Below, one piece after another: positions 11,747-20,645 of a stretch of DNA of 64,000 nt. Position 1 is the first letter of the stretch, and the number at the start of each line of letters is the position of its first letter. Source of the DNA: Trichobilharzia regenti (Eukaryota > Platyhelminthes > Trematoda > Strigeidida > Schistosomatidae); contig OX235270.1 in NCBI GenBank assembly GCA_944472135.2, positions 56,859,267 to 56,923,266 of the forward strand. Reading direction: 5' to 3'. The notes below the pieces were generated by a model that was not told the origin of the DNA, did not search any database, and worked only from the letters and a program-made list of their open reading frames with translations. A program made the translations under genes and the position numbers.

Positions 11747-12010
11747 ATAATAATAATATATATTCTCATTTTTTACATGAGGAACGCCAGTTTACAGGCA
11801 TCATCAATTCGATAATTTACACAATATTAATAAGCATATTTAGTAAAGATAATATAATAAAGTACATTTTTTTTCCTAGCTATGTAGGGTACACCAATTG
11901 TACAGGCATGCATAAATATTGTTTTAATAATAATAATATATTCCTTCCTGTGTATGCAGGAACATACCTATTGTACAGGCATGGATAAGTTATTATATAA
12001 ATTACACATA
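11747..12010 (-). repeat. Three successive LINE 3'-tail modules
   Basis: Three related modules follow one another, at about 11747-11845, 11850-11930 and 11934-12010. Each begins with an AAT or A/T-rich run, has a potential short hairpin (for example TTCCTG...CAGGAA near 11943-11960), and then ACAGGCAT or a close variant. LINE Y ends at the equivalent of the third module (19511). LINE X therefore carries two extra tail modules. Such tails are the probable recognition site for the reverse transcriptase. Confidence 0.6.
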
Positions 12011-12545
12011 ATTTGATGTATAATGGACTTACAGTTTGGTTGTTCTTTCTGACATTAGAGTCAGACGGAACAGTCTGCTATAAAGTCTGCTTGTGTAGCA
12101 CATAAAGAGATATAGAAATATTGTCTTCGCATTAAAAAAAACCCAGACATCAGATGAATGTAATACAGATATCTGGGAAAAATAAAGCTTGAAGTCAATT
12201 CTCTTATATAACTTTGTTGTGAACAGCACCCTTGGCTTAAAGATTATTGATGTATTATGTTGAGATAAGTGATATATTTATTCCATTTTTCAGCAGTCTT
12301 ATCGTAGTTTCACAACAGGAAAGAAATTTGATCGTGGAGGCGAAAATTAGATAAGGTCATGTTAAGTTGTTTTACTGCATCAAATGGTCCCGAGGTCGAT
12401 TCCAGAATTCCCTATTTGCGCCATTTGTGTCTGCATGGCGGACTGTACTCGTAATTTGAATAAAATGTTGAAAGCCAGTTGCTTCTTTATTTCAGATCAT
12501 GAATACTCATTTACATCGTGTCCGCTAGCTTCTTTAAATGGTAGA

Positions 12546-13679
12546 GGTAACTCTAAAGAATAGCGACCCAAATCGAAACGACCTTCGAACAGAAAAGTGA
12601 CCTTGCGCAAGGAATCAGCTGACTGTATCATTTGCGGAAATAATCATGGATGTTTTCGATTACTGTATGGATAACGGACTGATAGCTTTGTCGAAAATTT
12701 GCCAATGCGGAGGAGTTATGCATATACAAAAATACACAGAGGCCATTGATGGCTTTGCATACAGATGTATTGAGTGCCGAAAGAGGAAATCGGTTCGAGG
12801 TTTGTCGTTGTTTTTTAGTTTACAGATCCCTTAGGAACTTTTCTCTCAAGGTCTAAACTACCTTTGACGAAAATTTTAATGATCTGTAACCTCTGGGTCC
12901 TGAAAAGAGCAGTCACAGCTACAGCTTATGAAACAGAAAATTCAGAGGTGTCAGCAGTGCAATGGCACAACTACTGCAGAGATGTTTCCTCCTGGAAAAT
13001 GAACACCCTGACTCAAGTTCTCGGAGGAGTCGGCAGCATAGTCCATATTGATGAGAGTGTACTTATAAAAAGGAAATACAACCGCGGGAGATTACAAGCA
13101 AACCAGCAGTGGATACTAGGTATCTACGACACGACACTGCGCAAAGTATATATAGAAGCGATTTCCAATCGCAGTGCAGCAGTATTAGTGCCTATTAATA
13201 AGCGTTTGGTGTTGCCGGGGACGACTATTCATACAGATGAATGGAGCGGATACCGTCAATTATCGAATCATGGGTACATTCATCATGTTGTTAATCATAC
13301 GGACGGTTTCCGGAATCCTTTAGATGGAACCCACACCAGCTCCATTGAAAGTTTTAGGAGTCATCTAAAAAGACGTATAACAGCGGTTAATGGATCGAGA
13401 AATCCCATGATTTACAGTTACCTGGATGAATTTATGTACCGAATCTGGTTTCATATAACTTTGAGGACTCCCATGAGAAACTGGGAGCTTTTTTGGAACA
13501 TATACGCGAACGCCATCCTTTGTAACTGTTTATTGTGATTGCACTACTTTTATATAAACCGTTTTTACAATTATGCGCCTTCCTTTTTGAGCCTTCTCAT
13601 TGGCCGAAGTTGTCCCTGTCAAGGTCATTTCTGCGTTAAAAGGCCGTTTCGGTTTGGGCCGCTATTCTTTAGAGTCACC
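12546..13679 (+). mobile_element. Merlin-type DNA transposon, 1134 bp, apparently intact
   Basis: Terminal inverted repeats start GGTRACTCTAAAGAATAGCG and extend about 60 bp with a few mismatches, mostly transitions. The element is flanked by the 8-base duplication ATGGTAGA (12538-12545 and 13680-13687). An independent copy of the host sequence in LINE Y (20127-20134) has a single ATGGTAGA and no insert, giving a natural empty site. Eight-base duplications and an IS1016-like DDE transposase define the Merlin superfamily, which is known from schistosomes. It inserted into the 3' region of LINE X. Confidence 0.95.
12646..13538 (+). CDS. Merlin transposase (two exons)
   Basis: A cut-and-paste DDE transposase of the IS1016/Merlin type. 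Exon 1 is 12646-12799, a 26-base GT-AG intron is 12800-12825, and exon 2 is 12826-13538. Splicing removes the apparent stops and gives a 288-residue frame. Residues 19-44 form a zinc-ribbon-like CxC...CxxC module. Catalytic candidates are D127 (in HIDES), D189 (in HTDEWSGY) and E226 (in SIESFRSHLKRR), the conserved Merlin arrangement. The join VRDPLGTFLSRSKLPLTK restores the region between zinc ribbon and core, which supports the intron over a frameshift. No defect is visible, so the enzyme may be functional. Whether so short an intron is really removed is the main doubt. Confidence 0.88.
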
Positions 13680-13687
13680 ATGGTAGA

Positions 13688-14398
13688 ATTGGATCGTTCC
13701 CGGAATTTGAGTGATTATGGGATAAATGGTTTGGAATTAATCATAGCAGTTAGAATACAGTTAAACATGCAGAGAAGTACTTTTGATTCAGCAACCGGTG
13801 AATTTTTTATTCTTTTCGATCTAGTACCAGAATAACTGCGAACCATTCCATTCAATATGTCGAATAAGGCACGCAGGAGGAGATCATTACCATGGAATGA
13901 GTCAACTTGATCTGAGATGCAGCTTTCAGCATGTTTTCGTTATATCATAGATATCCAGGTTTATTGGCGCTGTAGAGGCAGTGATTTGGATTATGACGTA
14001 TTCTACAAAGTCTCCGTGCCCATTTGAAGTATACATATGCTTTGAAAGGATTACTTTGTTGGCTCCTACCCCCACTGAGTGTTAACAACAGCTGCTGTGG
14101 GTTTATGTATTTCCTCGCCTTTTTGGATAAAACATCGCCGCATTCTTTTTGGGTAGGAGACCAGTTGGTGGATTATAAATGATATCCAAGTAACTTTTAT
14201 CTTTTCATGTGGTGTTGCGGTAAGTTTCTACCTTGTTTTCTCATATTTCATTCGTATGTTGATTATGGTTCGCCCTTTGTATCAGGTAGACATAGTTTGA
14301 TCGACTCTTGGTTGAATGGGTGTTATTGTCATGACTGCTGCTTTTTTGTCTGGAATTATAAATAGAGACAAAACAAACAACAGGTGTAGTCTCTGAGT
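13688..14398. other. LINE X 3' non-coding region
   Basis: Continuation of the LINE X 3' region beyond the Merlin. The first 100 bases or so align with 20135-20230 in LINE Y. The small open frames overlapping it are not supported as genes. Confidence 0.6.
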
Positions 14399-17224
14399 TC
14401 ATACATTAAATGGGCCTATGATTTCTGAAACTCTTACATGGGAATTACCATTGGTATCAATTACAAACTCACTTAGTGTGTCATTAAGTGCCTTTTCAAA
14501 GGAGGCCAATGTGCTTGCTAGTCGTATTTTCTCAGGTAGTTTGTTCCATATTTGGGCATACCTAATCAAGAAAAACTTTTGCCTGGTGGCTGTTTTACAT
14601 GGTTCTATAGCCACTGTACCTTTAGTGTGCCTAAGGTTGTATCCTGTGTTACCTGAGGACCGAGTATAGTTAGCAGGGGTATACACTATTTGGTTAAGAA
14701 GCTTATAGAAGAGTAACAGATTTAGTCGCAGTCGCCTTAACCATAATGTTTCTAGTCCCAGGATTTCACATCTGGTAGAGTAGTTTGTGCCGTTATCGGT
14801 TCCGAGTACTTTTCGCGTGAAGTACCTCTGTACTCCTTCTACTTTCAGTTTGTCTTCTATGCGTGTACTGCTGAATATGAATGAGCAGTAATCTAGGAGT
14901 GGGCGCACACATACCTTGTACAGTAGTATTCTGGACTCGTTTCTGTAGAAGTTCCTGAGTAGGAAACCAATAAGCCTTCGTGATTTCGACACTTGATTCG
15001 AGATATGCTCTGAAAATGATAGATTGTGTGAATATTTCAGTCCTAGGTCTAGTACAGATTTGAGTCTGGGGATTTTGTGGCCCTGAATTGCTAGGTTGAG
15101 GTCAAGGTTGGAACAGCCTATGCAGAGCCATCCACACTTTTCAACATTAAACTCAAGTCTCCACGTGTCACACCATCTATCCATTTTTGCTAATTCTTCA
15201 TGTATGGAGTTCATAGTTGGGCCGATATCTGTATTTGTGCAGGTATATGTCACCTTCAAGTCATCTGCATACAGTATTGGCTTGCCTATACTAAAACATT
15301 CACATATACTGTTTATGTATATAATGAAAAGAAGGGGTCCCAATACACTCCCCTGGATGACACCACTGCTGATTGGTCTAGGTCTGGAGGTCATTGAGCC
15401 AACTTTAGTTGTCTGATTCCTGTCATACAGAAATGATTTTATCCAATTGTAGAGGGGGTTGCGTATCCCTAGTGAGCATAGCCTACCGACTAACAGACTA
15501 TGTGGGACTCTGTCGAAGGCTTTCCTTATATCGAAATAGAGGATAATCACTAGCTCTCTCCTATCTCTTCTATAGGTGACTTCGTTGAAAAAGTCTATAT
15601 GGCAAGTGACGCAAGATCTTTTCTTGAGGAATCCGTGTTGTGACAGGTTGATGAGTTTATGTTTTAGAAAGTAGTCTGACATTTGGTCTTTGATTACTTT
15701 CTCCATGATCCTTGATATGACTGGTGTTATATTGATAGGCCTATAATTACATGCACTAGTTTTGGCCCCTCCTTTATGCTTAGGTAATATATATGTGTTT
15801 TTCCAAGTTTCAGGGTAGGTTTCGGTCACTAGTGAGATATTAAATATTCTAAGTAATAATACAATCATATCCGTACCACCGTTTTTGTATATGACGGATG
15901 GTATATCGTCTATCCCACAACTACTGTTAGCTTTTAATGTCCTTACCGCCGATGCTATATTTTGTATATTAAAGTTTATTTCACCTAACTTGTAGTTATT
16001 TTTGCAGGTTATGTCGAGAATTGGGGACGGATGTGCTTTGGTGTTATTGGAGAACCACTCACTCAGGAGTTCACTAATGATCTGGGGATCATCATAAATT
16101 ATATCTTCGTGTTCTAAATGACTGATATTGTTTTCTTCACCCTTCTTCAGCCGTTTTTGCAAGATTTTGCAGAGTTCCTGGGTTTTAGAGGTGCCCTCTA
16201 GGGCTTTATTTTCCTCGACTTGTGCTTTCATTTTATGTCTCTCATCTAAATTTTTAAATATTTCGTGTATCAGGTGTAATGCATTAAATTCTTTGTATAA
16301 ATAAAATCTCCTTTTTAGTTTCCTTAGTTTTATTCGCGTTTTGCGATCTATGAACAGAGTTGGTGTCTTTAGGGCAGATTTCAGGGGTGCGATTGTGTCT
16401 CTTACCGAACTGATTGTCTTGTAGAAGGTATTTAGTATTACTTCTAAGTTATTATTGGTGAAGTATTCACCCCAGTCTGAGCTTCTCAAGAGCGTTGGTA
16501 GGAATTCCCAGTCGGCATTTCGATAGTCCCTATATTGATAGTAAACCGGGGAACTCTTAGGTGTGTGTTTAGTTGTTAGTTGTAAGGGTAGGGTGCAGTA
16601 CAGTATGTTGTGGTCACTGTTGTCGAGTTTATCCCTCACCTCTATCGAGATCGGCTCTATTTTGTGACAGAGGATTAAGTCGAGTATATTGTTGTGTCGT
16701 GTTGGGAGGCGTACGCACTGCTTCCATCCTCCTACATCTATGGCTTCTAGGATCACCTCGTAGGTTCTCGGTCCAGTGCAGGTATCCCAGTTCACTCCAG
16801 GGAGGTTGAAATCGCCACAAACTAGTTTGTAGTCGAATTCCAGCTTAGGTACAACCTCTAGTATTTCTCCGATAACCGTATCAGTCGTTATAGGGCTGTT
16901 AGGGGCTCTGTATATACATCCCACAAGAATGTTATTTTCATTCGTGTGGATGCTTATCCACTTGGATTCTGGGAGTTTGTCGATAGTTAGGTTTGTAAAG
17001 GTATTGGAGTTAGTGGATTTAGAGGCATATATTAGACAGCCGCCTCCTCTCTTGTCTACTCTGTCATTCCTGTGGATGTTATAGTTATTAATTATCAGCT
17101 TTGTGTCAGGTATATCAATAGTAAGCCAAGTTTCAGTTACCAGAATCAGTGTTGGCCGCTCCATGTATACCAAGCTGCGAAGGGAAGTTATTTTGTTAAG
17201 GAGAGATCGAGCATTTAAAAGCAT
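14399..17224 (-). CDS. CR1 LINE X ORF2: endonuclease-reverse transcriptase, intact
   Basis: A 941-codon uninterrupted frame. The N-terminal domain (residues 1 to about 215) is an apurinic-type endonuclease with TETW (30-33), GDFNLPGVNWD (137-147) and SDH (203-205). A basic linker follows to about residue 380. The reverse transcriptase has YRPINITP (494-501), FDIRKAFD (564-571), GVIQGSVLGPLLF (621-633) and the catalytic YADD (652-655), then thumb and C-terminal regions. It would copy LINE RNA at a nicked chromosomal target in the nucleus. ORF1 ends 71 bases upstream. The start codon sits just inside the endonuclease domain, so translation may begin at a non-AUG codon or by reinitiation. All key motifs look intact. 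Confidence 0.93.
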   Translation of the reverse strand: MLLNARSLLNKITSLRSLVYMERPTLILVTETWLTIDIPDTKLIINNYNIHRNDRVDKRGGGCLIYASKSTNSNTFTNLTIDKLPESKWISIHTNENNILVGCIYRAPNSPITTDTVIGEILEVVPKLEFDYKLVCGDFNLPGVNWDTCTGPRTYEVILEAIDVGGWKQCVRLPTRHNNILDLILCHKIEPISIEVRDKLDNSDHNILYCTLPLQLTTKHTPKSSPVYYQYRDYRNADWEFLPTLLRSSDWGEYFTNNNLEVILNTFYKTISSVRDTIAPLKSALKTPTLFIDRKTRIKLRKLKRRFYLYKEFNALHLIHEIFKNLDERHKMKAQVEENKALEGTSKTQELCKILQKRLKKGEENNISHLEHEDIIYDDPQIISELLSEWFSNNTKAHPSPILDITCKNNYKLGEINFNIQNIASAVRTLKANSSCGIDDIPSVIYKNGGTDMIVLLLRIFNISLVTETYPETWKNTYILPKHKGGAKTSACNYRPINITPVISRIMEKVIKDQMSDYFLKHKLINLSQHGFLKKRSCVTCHIDFFNEVTYRRDRRELVIILYFDIRKAFDRVPHSLLVGRLCSLGIRNPLYNWIKSFLYDRNQTTKVGSMTSRPRPISSGVIQGSVLGPLLFIIYINSICECFSIGKPILYADDLKVTYTCTNTDIGPTMNSIHEELAKMDRWCDTWRLEFNVEKCGWLCIGCSNLDLNLAIQGHKIPRLKSVLDLGLKYSHNLSFSEHISNQVSKSRRLIGFLLRNFYRNESRILLYKVCVRPLLDYCSFIFSSTRIEDKLKVEGVQRYFTRKVLGTDNGTNYSTRCEILGLETLWLRRLRLNLLLFYKLLNQIVYTPANYTRSSGNTGYNLRHTKGTVAIEPCKTATRQKFFLIRYAQIWNKLPEKIRLASTLASFEKALNDTLSEFVIDTNGNSHVRVSEIIGPFNV

Positions 17225-17295
17225 AATTTTCAGAAAACCAGGGTTGTTGGGATAGTTAGTAGGTTTTCTTGTTACTATCCCTAACTCCTGGTTGC

Positions 17296-18972
17296 CTATG
17301 TTATGTTCGGAGGAATCCTCATATGAGACATTGTCAGCGTGTTTACTATTCCCTGGACAAATTGTGCTGCGAGGGGGGCTATTGCTTGCTGCAGCCGAAA
17401 ATAATCCTGTTGCATATTTTGACTATTAGCATCCATGGGTCGGCATCTGCGTTGATCTACTGGTGATATATGGTCTGCCCTGCAATTTGGGTTGTAGTTT
17501 GCTGGACCTGGGTACCCTGTGTTAAGACTACCCTGGTAGTTGTACCTCATGGGGCTTTCATAGCCGTATGCATATTGGCTCACGTCACGTGCGTGAGTGA
17601 AGTTATTGAGGGGATCAAGTGTCGACCTGTTCTCATTATGTTGATGAGGTTTAACATATATAGTGCGGGAGTCTGGACGAGAATTTTCGTTAATATGGTG
17701 CCTATATGAGTCCCGTTTAGTGCCCCATGTATCCCGAGGATCCATTCTACGTTGCATTCCCAAGTTATGTGCGTTGTTAGGCATGTTACTTCTAGTCCGG
17801 GAAGGGGTATTCCTTCTCATATGCTGCGTGACGTCTTTGGGAATGTGCTTCGTTACCCATGCTTTGTCATTTTTTAGACTGACACGCTGCTTATTTGACT
17901 TATTACGAGGGAGGTATGTCGAAGTCTGGGGTGGGACTCTGGGTTTTGTGGTCTTTTTTGCGGTTTCTACTGAGGGACTCTCTGGCTTGGATCCAGATTG
18001 AGTGTGGTCTGCCAGTAGTTTCTTGTCAGCCATAGTTTGTGCGTCTATGTCAACCTCATGTAGGTCAGCAGGTTTTCGAGATGTGCTCTCGTGCACTCTA
18101 AGACTGCACCCAGTGGCACTGCTCTTACTGAGTTTTGGGTCTCTCTTACTTGCCGTTTTTTCTCCTAACACTATACACGTGACTTGCTGTGCCTCAGTGT
18201 CCGTCGACTCTTTAGCACTGATACCAGATGTATTTCTCAGTGTTGTCAACTTTGTGTCGAAGGAGTTCTTGGTTGCTTGCCTTTGGTTTGGTGTTTTATC
18301 CGAGACTACTTTGATAGTCTTGAATTTAGTGGCAGTAGCCAGAAGATCTTCGGCCATCTTAAATCGTTCAGCTGTTATGTAGCTGTCGAACCTAAAGAGT
18401 ATAGGACAAGGATACTTCAGGTCTTTTTTGCTTAGGCGAATGCACTGACAAGGTGCATTCAATAGATTTGCAGCCTTCAGCAATGAGTGCTGGACTGACT
18501 TTATGGGCTCACTATTTGGTACATTATATACTATTGCGTTTTGTTTTGAAGCCAGCCTTTTAACAACTTCGCTGGATAGAAAGTCGATGGCGTTTTCTAA
18601 ATCCTTCGCATTTTCTGAGTCAGTATGAGTCATTCTAGAGGTCATATTAAAAAGCTTTAGGATTGTAGGATCCTGCATTTCTTTTTTCACACGTGAGATA
18701 GTTTCAGGTATACATTCTAGGGAACTTAATTTCGTTTTTAATTCATCTATCTGTAGCTGCATCTCTTTAATAACGCACGTTAAGTAAGAGAGCTCTACTT
18801 TTTCAGACAGAACATCTTCCACCTGTATTACAGGGGTCAGAGTTATGTTCGAGGCTTTTATGTTGGGTGAACTACTAATAATATGGGGTGGTAATGTGTT
18901 ATTAGACGAGCCGGTGCTTTTATCTAAATTACTGGTGTTCACACGAACACGCTTTATAGAATTTCGCACCAT
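17296..18972 (-). CDS. CR1 LINE X ORF1 protein (RNA-binding candidate)
   Basis: A 558-codon open frame. A Ser/Thr-rich N-terminus is followed by a heptad-like coiled-coil region (about 52-100), then a domain starting NAIVYNVP (about 145) that continues to the VVSDKTPNQRQATK stretch (about 235). The same block occurs in ORF1 of LINE Y (AIVYNVP at about 196). A long, low-complexity tail rich in Arg, Asn, Pro, His and Gln follows. I see no CCHC zinc knuckle. Coiled coil plus compact domain recalls the trimerizing, RRM-bearing ORF1 proteins of L1-like elements, so nucleic-acid binding and chaperone activity is the likely role; this is inferred from layout. Confidence 0.8.
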   Translation of the reverse strand: MVRNSIKRVRVNTSNLDKSTGSSNNTLPPHIISSSPNIKASNITLTPVIQVEDVLSEKVELSYLTCVIKEMQLQIDELKTKLSSLECIPETISRVKKEMQDPTILKLFNMTSRMTHTDSENAKDLENAIDFLSSEVVKRLASKQNAIVYNVPNSEPIKSVQHSLLKAANLLNAPCQCIRLSKKDLKYPCPILFRFDSYITAERFKMAEDLLATATKFKTIKVVSDKTPNQRQATKNSFDTKLTTLRNTSGISAKESTDTEAQQVTCIVLGEKTASKRDPKLSKSSATGCSLRVHESTSRKPADLHEVDIDAQTMADKKLLADHTQSGSKPESPSVETAKKTTKPRVPPQTSTYLPRNKSNKQRVSLKNDKAWVTKHIPKDVTQHMRRNTPSRTRSNMPNNAHNLGMQRRMDPRDTWGTKRDSYRHHINENSRPDSRTIYVKPHQHNENRSTLDPLNNFTHARDVSQYAYGYESPMRYNYQGSLNTGYPGPANYNPNCRADHISPVDQRRCRPMDANSQNMQQDYFRLQQAIAPLAAQFVQGIVNTLTMSHMRIPPNIT

Positions 18973-19052
18973 CGTTATGAAAGATCAACTATTAGTAACC
19001 AATAAATGAAAATAAGCGAAAACACGTGCAAAAGCGTCACCTTAGATGATCT

Positions 19053-19081
19053 GTTGCCGGCCCTTGTCTCCTGTAGTTACA
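19053..19081 (+). mobile_element. Solo LTR (family R), last 29 bp
   Basis: Completes the LTR begun at 11468-11746; ends GTTACA and is followed by the GAGA duplication at 19082-19085. The LINE X insertion separates the two parts. Confidence 0.9.
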
Positions 19082-19510
19082 GAGATATGTTCTTTTTTTA
19101 ACACTGTGAAAGTGTCATCCACATATCTACACCATATTTTTGGACTAAATGTATTCCCAGCTTTCCATAAATATGTCTGCTACAATAGGGTATATTGGTG
19201 ATCCCATCGCTACACCTTCTGTTTGTCTATATATTTTACCTTGGAACTTAAAGATAGTAGATGTGAGGCATAACTGAATCCCTCACATAGTTTCTTCAAT
19301 GGGCAGCTTTGTCCTATGATTGTGTTCATGATCCTCAGTTAGTTCTTTTTTAACTGCTTCTAAGGCCATATTGACTGGTATATTAGTGTAAAGACTAGTT
19401 ATAGCAAAACTAACCATTGTTTCATCATTCTCTAGTTGAATGTCATTCAGTTTAAATTTCATCTCATATGAGTTAGTTAATCTAGATTTTGAACGATTTC
19501 TAATAGGACA
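19082..19510 (-). pseudogene. Penelope-like element reverse transcriptase core
   Basis: The 5' portion of the PLE continued at 11463-10240. Reading from 19510 down: IRNRSKSRLTNS, then VSFAITSLYTNIPV (19546-19283 frame), a frameshift or stop, then GVAMGSPIYPIVADIFME, and the catalytic YVDD in WCRYVDDTFTVLKKEH just before the LTR insertion. These are standard PLE RT motifs. The first conserved Asp is replaced (ITSLYTN where DVTSLYTN is usual), and there are in-frame stops, so it is inactive. The coding sequence continues across the nest as EHIS-SFLTHIK once the LTR and one duplication copy are removed. Confidence 0.88.
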
Positions 19511-20126
19511 ATAATAATATATTTCTTCCTGTTTATGCAGGAACATACCAATTGTACAGGCATGGATAAGTTATTATATAAATTACACAAATTGATGTAT
19601 GATGAATTTACAGTTTGGTTGTTCTTTCTGACATTAGAGTCAGACGGAACAGTCTGCTATAAAGTCTGTTTGTGTAGCACATAAAGAGATATAGAAATAT
19701 TGTCTTCGCATTAAAAAAAACCCAGACATCAGATGAATGTAATACAGATATCTGGGAAAAAAAGCTTGAAGTCAATTCTCTTATATAACTTTGTTGTGAA
19801 CAGCACCCTTGGCTTAAAGTTTATTGATGTATTATGTTGAGATCAGTGATATATTTATTCCATTTTTTCAGCAGTCTTATCGTAGTTTTATAACAGGAAA
19901 GAAATTTGATCGGGGATGCGAAAACTAGATGAGGTCATGTGAAGTTGTTTTACTGCATCAAATGGTGCTGAGGTCGGTTCCAGAATTCTCCATTTGCTCC
20001 ATTTGTGTCTGCATGGCGGACTGCATTCGTAAGTTCAGAAAAATGTTGAAAACTGTTTGAAAACCAGTTGCTTCTTCATTTCAGATCATGAATACTCATT
20101 TACAGCATGTTCGCCAGCGTCTTCAA

Positions 20127-20134
20127 ATGGTAGA
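20127..20134 (+). other. Merlin-free (empty) site in LINE Y
   Basis: A single ATGGTAGA with flanks TTCAA and ATTGGATCGTTC, equivalent to the junction occupied by Merlin at 12538-13687 in LINE X. It proves the exact element ends and the 8-base duplication. Confidence 0.93.
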
Positions 20135-20645
20135 ATTGGATCGTTCATGGAATTTGGGTGGTTATGAGGTAGATGGTTTGGAATTAATCCTCATTTCAGT
20201 TTAGATGCAGGGTTGTTCGACCTCGACCAGAAGATGAATAGGAGTATCAGAGTACCAAAAAGAGAAAGTATGTGAACATTAAAAGGACATTAATGTATAT
20301 ATATAACTGTATAATAAATTATTAAGAAATTATTTATAGTTATGGTTTTTTTACGAATTTATGCGAAGTCTTAGAGTCTATTTAGTGTCATGATGTGTAT
20401 TAATGAGTCTGAGCGTTTTAGTGTTCTAATGACTGATGCGTTTTAGAAGTAAGTAATGAGTTCTGGTAGGGATAGACTTTGGGATAAAACAGTTTATATA
20501 GCAAGCGTTTGAAGGTTACAATAAAGTGACACGTCCTATTTCTAGGGGTAAACTATTCCTGTATGTTCCGTACTAAGTCTTTATGCATCCATGCCGCTAG
20601 TTTATTTATGGTTTTTAGATTGTTAAGGGTGTTGAAGTGCGTTTT

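Larger units (their letters stand above)
11747..19045 (-). mobile_element. CR1 LINE X, coding-complete, with Merlin inserted
   Basis: A complete-looking minus-strand LINE flanked by the 7-base duplication ATGATCT (11740-11746 and 19046-19052). Intact copies of the host LTR contain that 7-mer once, confirming the insertion point. The order is a short 5' leader of about 73 bases, ORF1 (18972-17296), ORF2 (17224-14399), a long 3' region and an AAT/ATT-rich tail. Subtracting the Merlin and its 8-base duplication leaves about 6.16 kb. Both frames are open, so this is a relatively young copy that could have been active. The clade call rests on RT and endonuclease motifs and the two-ORF layout. Confidence 0.92.

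Noticed and set aside
12800..12863. Frameshift or stop in the Merlin transposase
   Set aside because: A GT-AG segment at 12800-12825 restores a single frame with the expected residues, so an intron explains the data better.
13539..13835. 98-codon frame across the Merlin right end
   Set aside because: It spans the terminal repeat and target duplication into LINE 3' sequence, so it is a chance frame.
18002..18382. Long plus-strand frames opposite LINE X and Y ORFs (also 17663-18001, 21103-21492, 22846-23163)
   Set aside because: Antisense shadows of the intact minus-strand ORF1 and ORF2; composition is hydrophobic as expected from complementing these genes.
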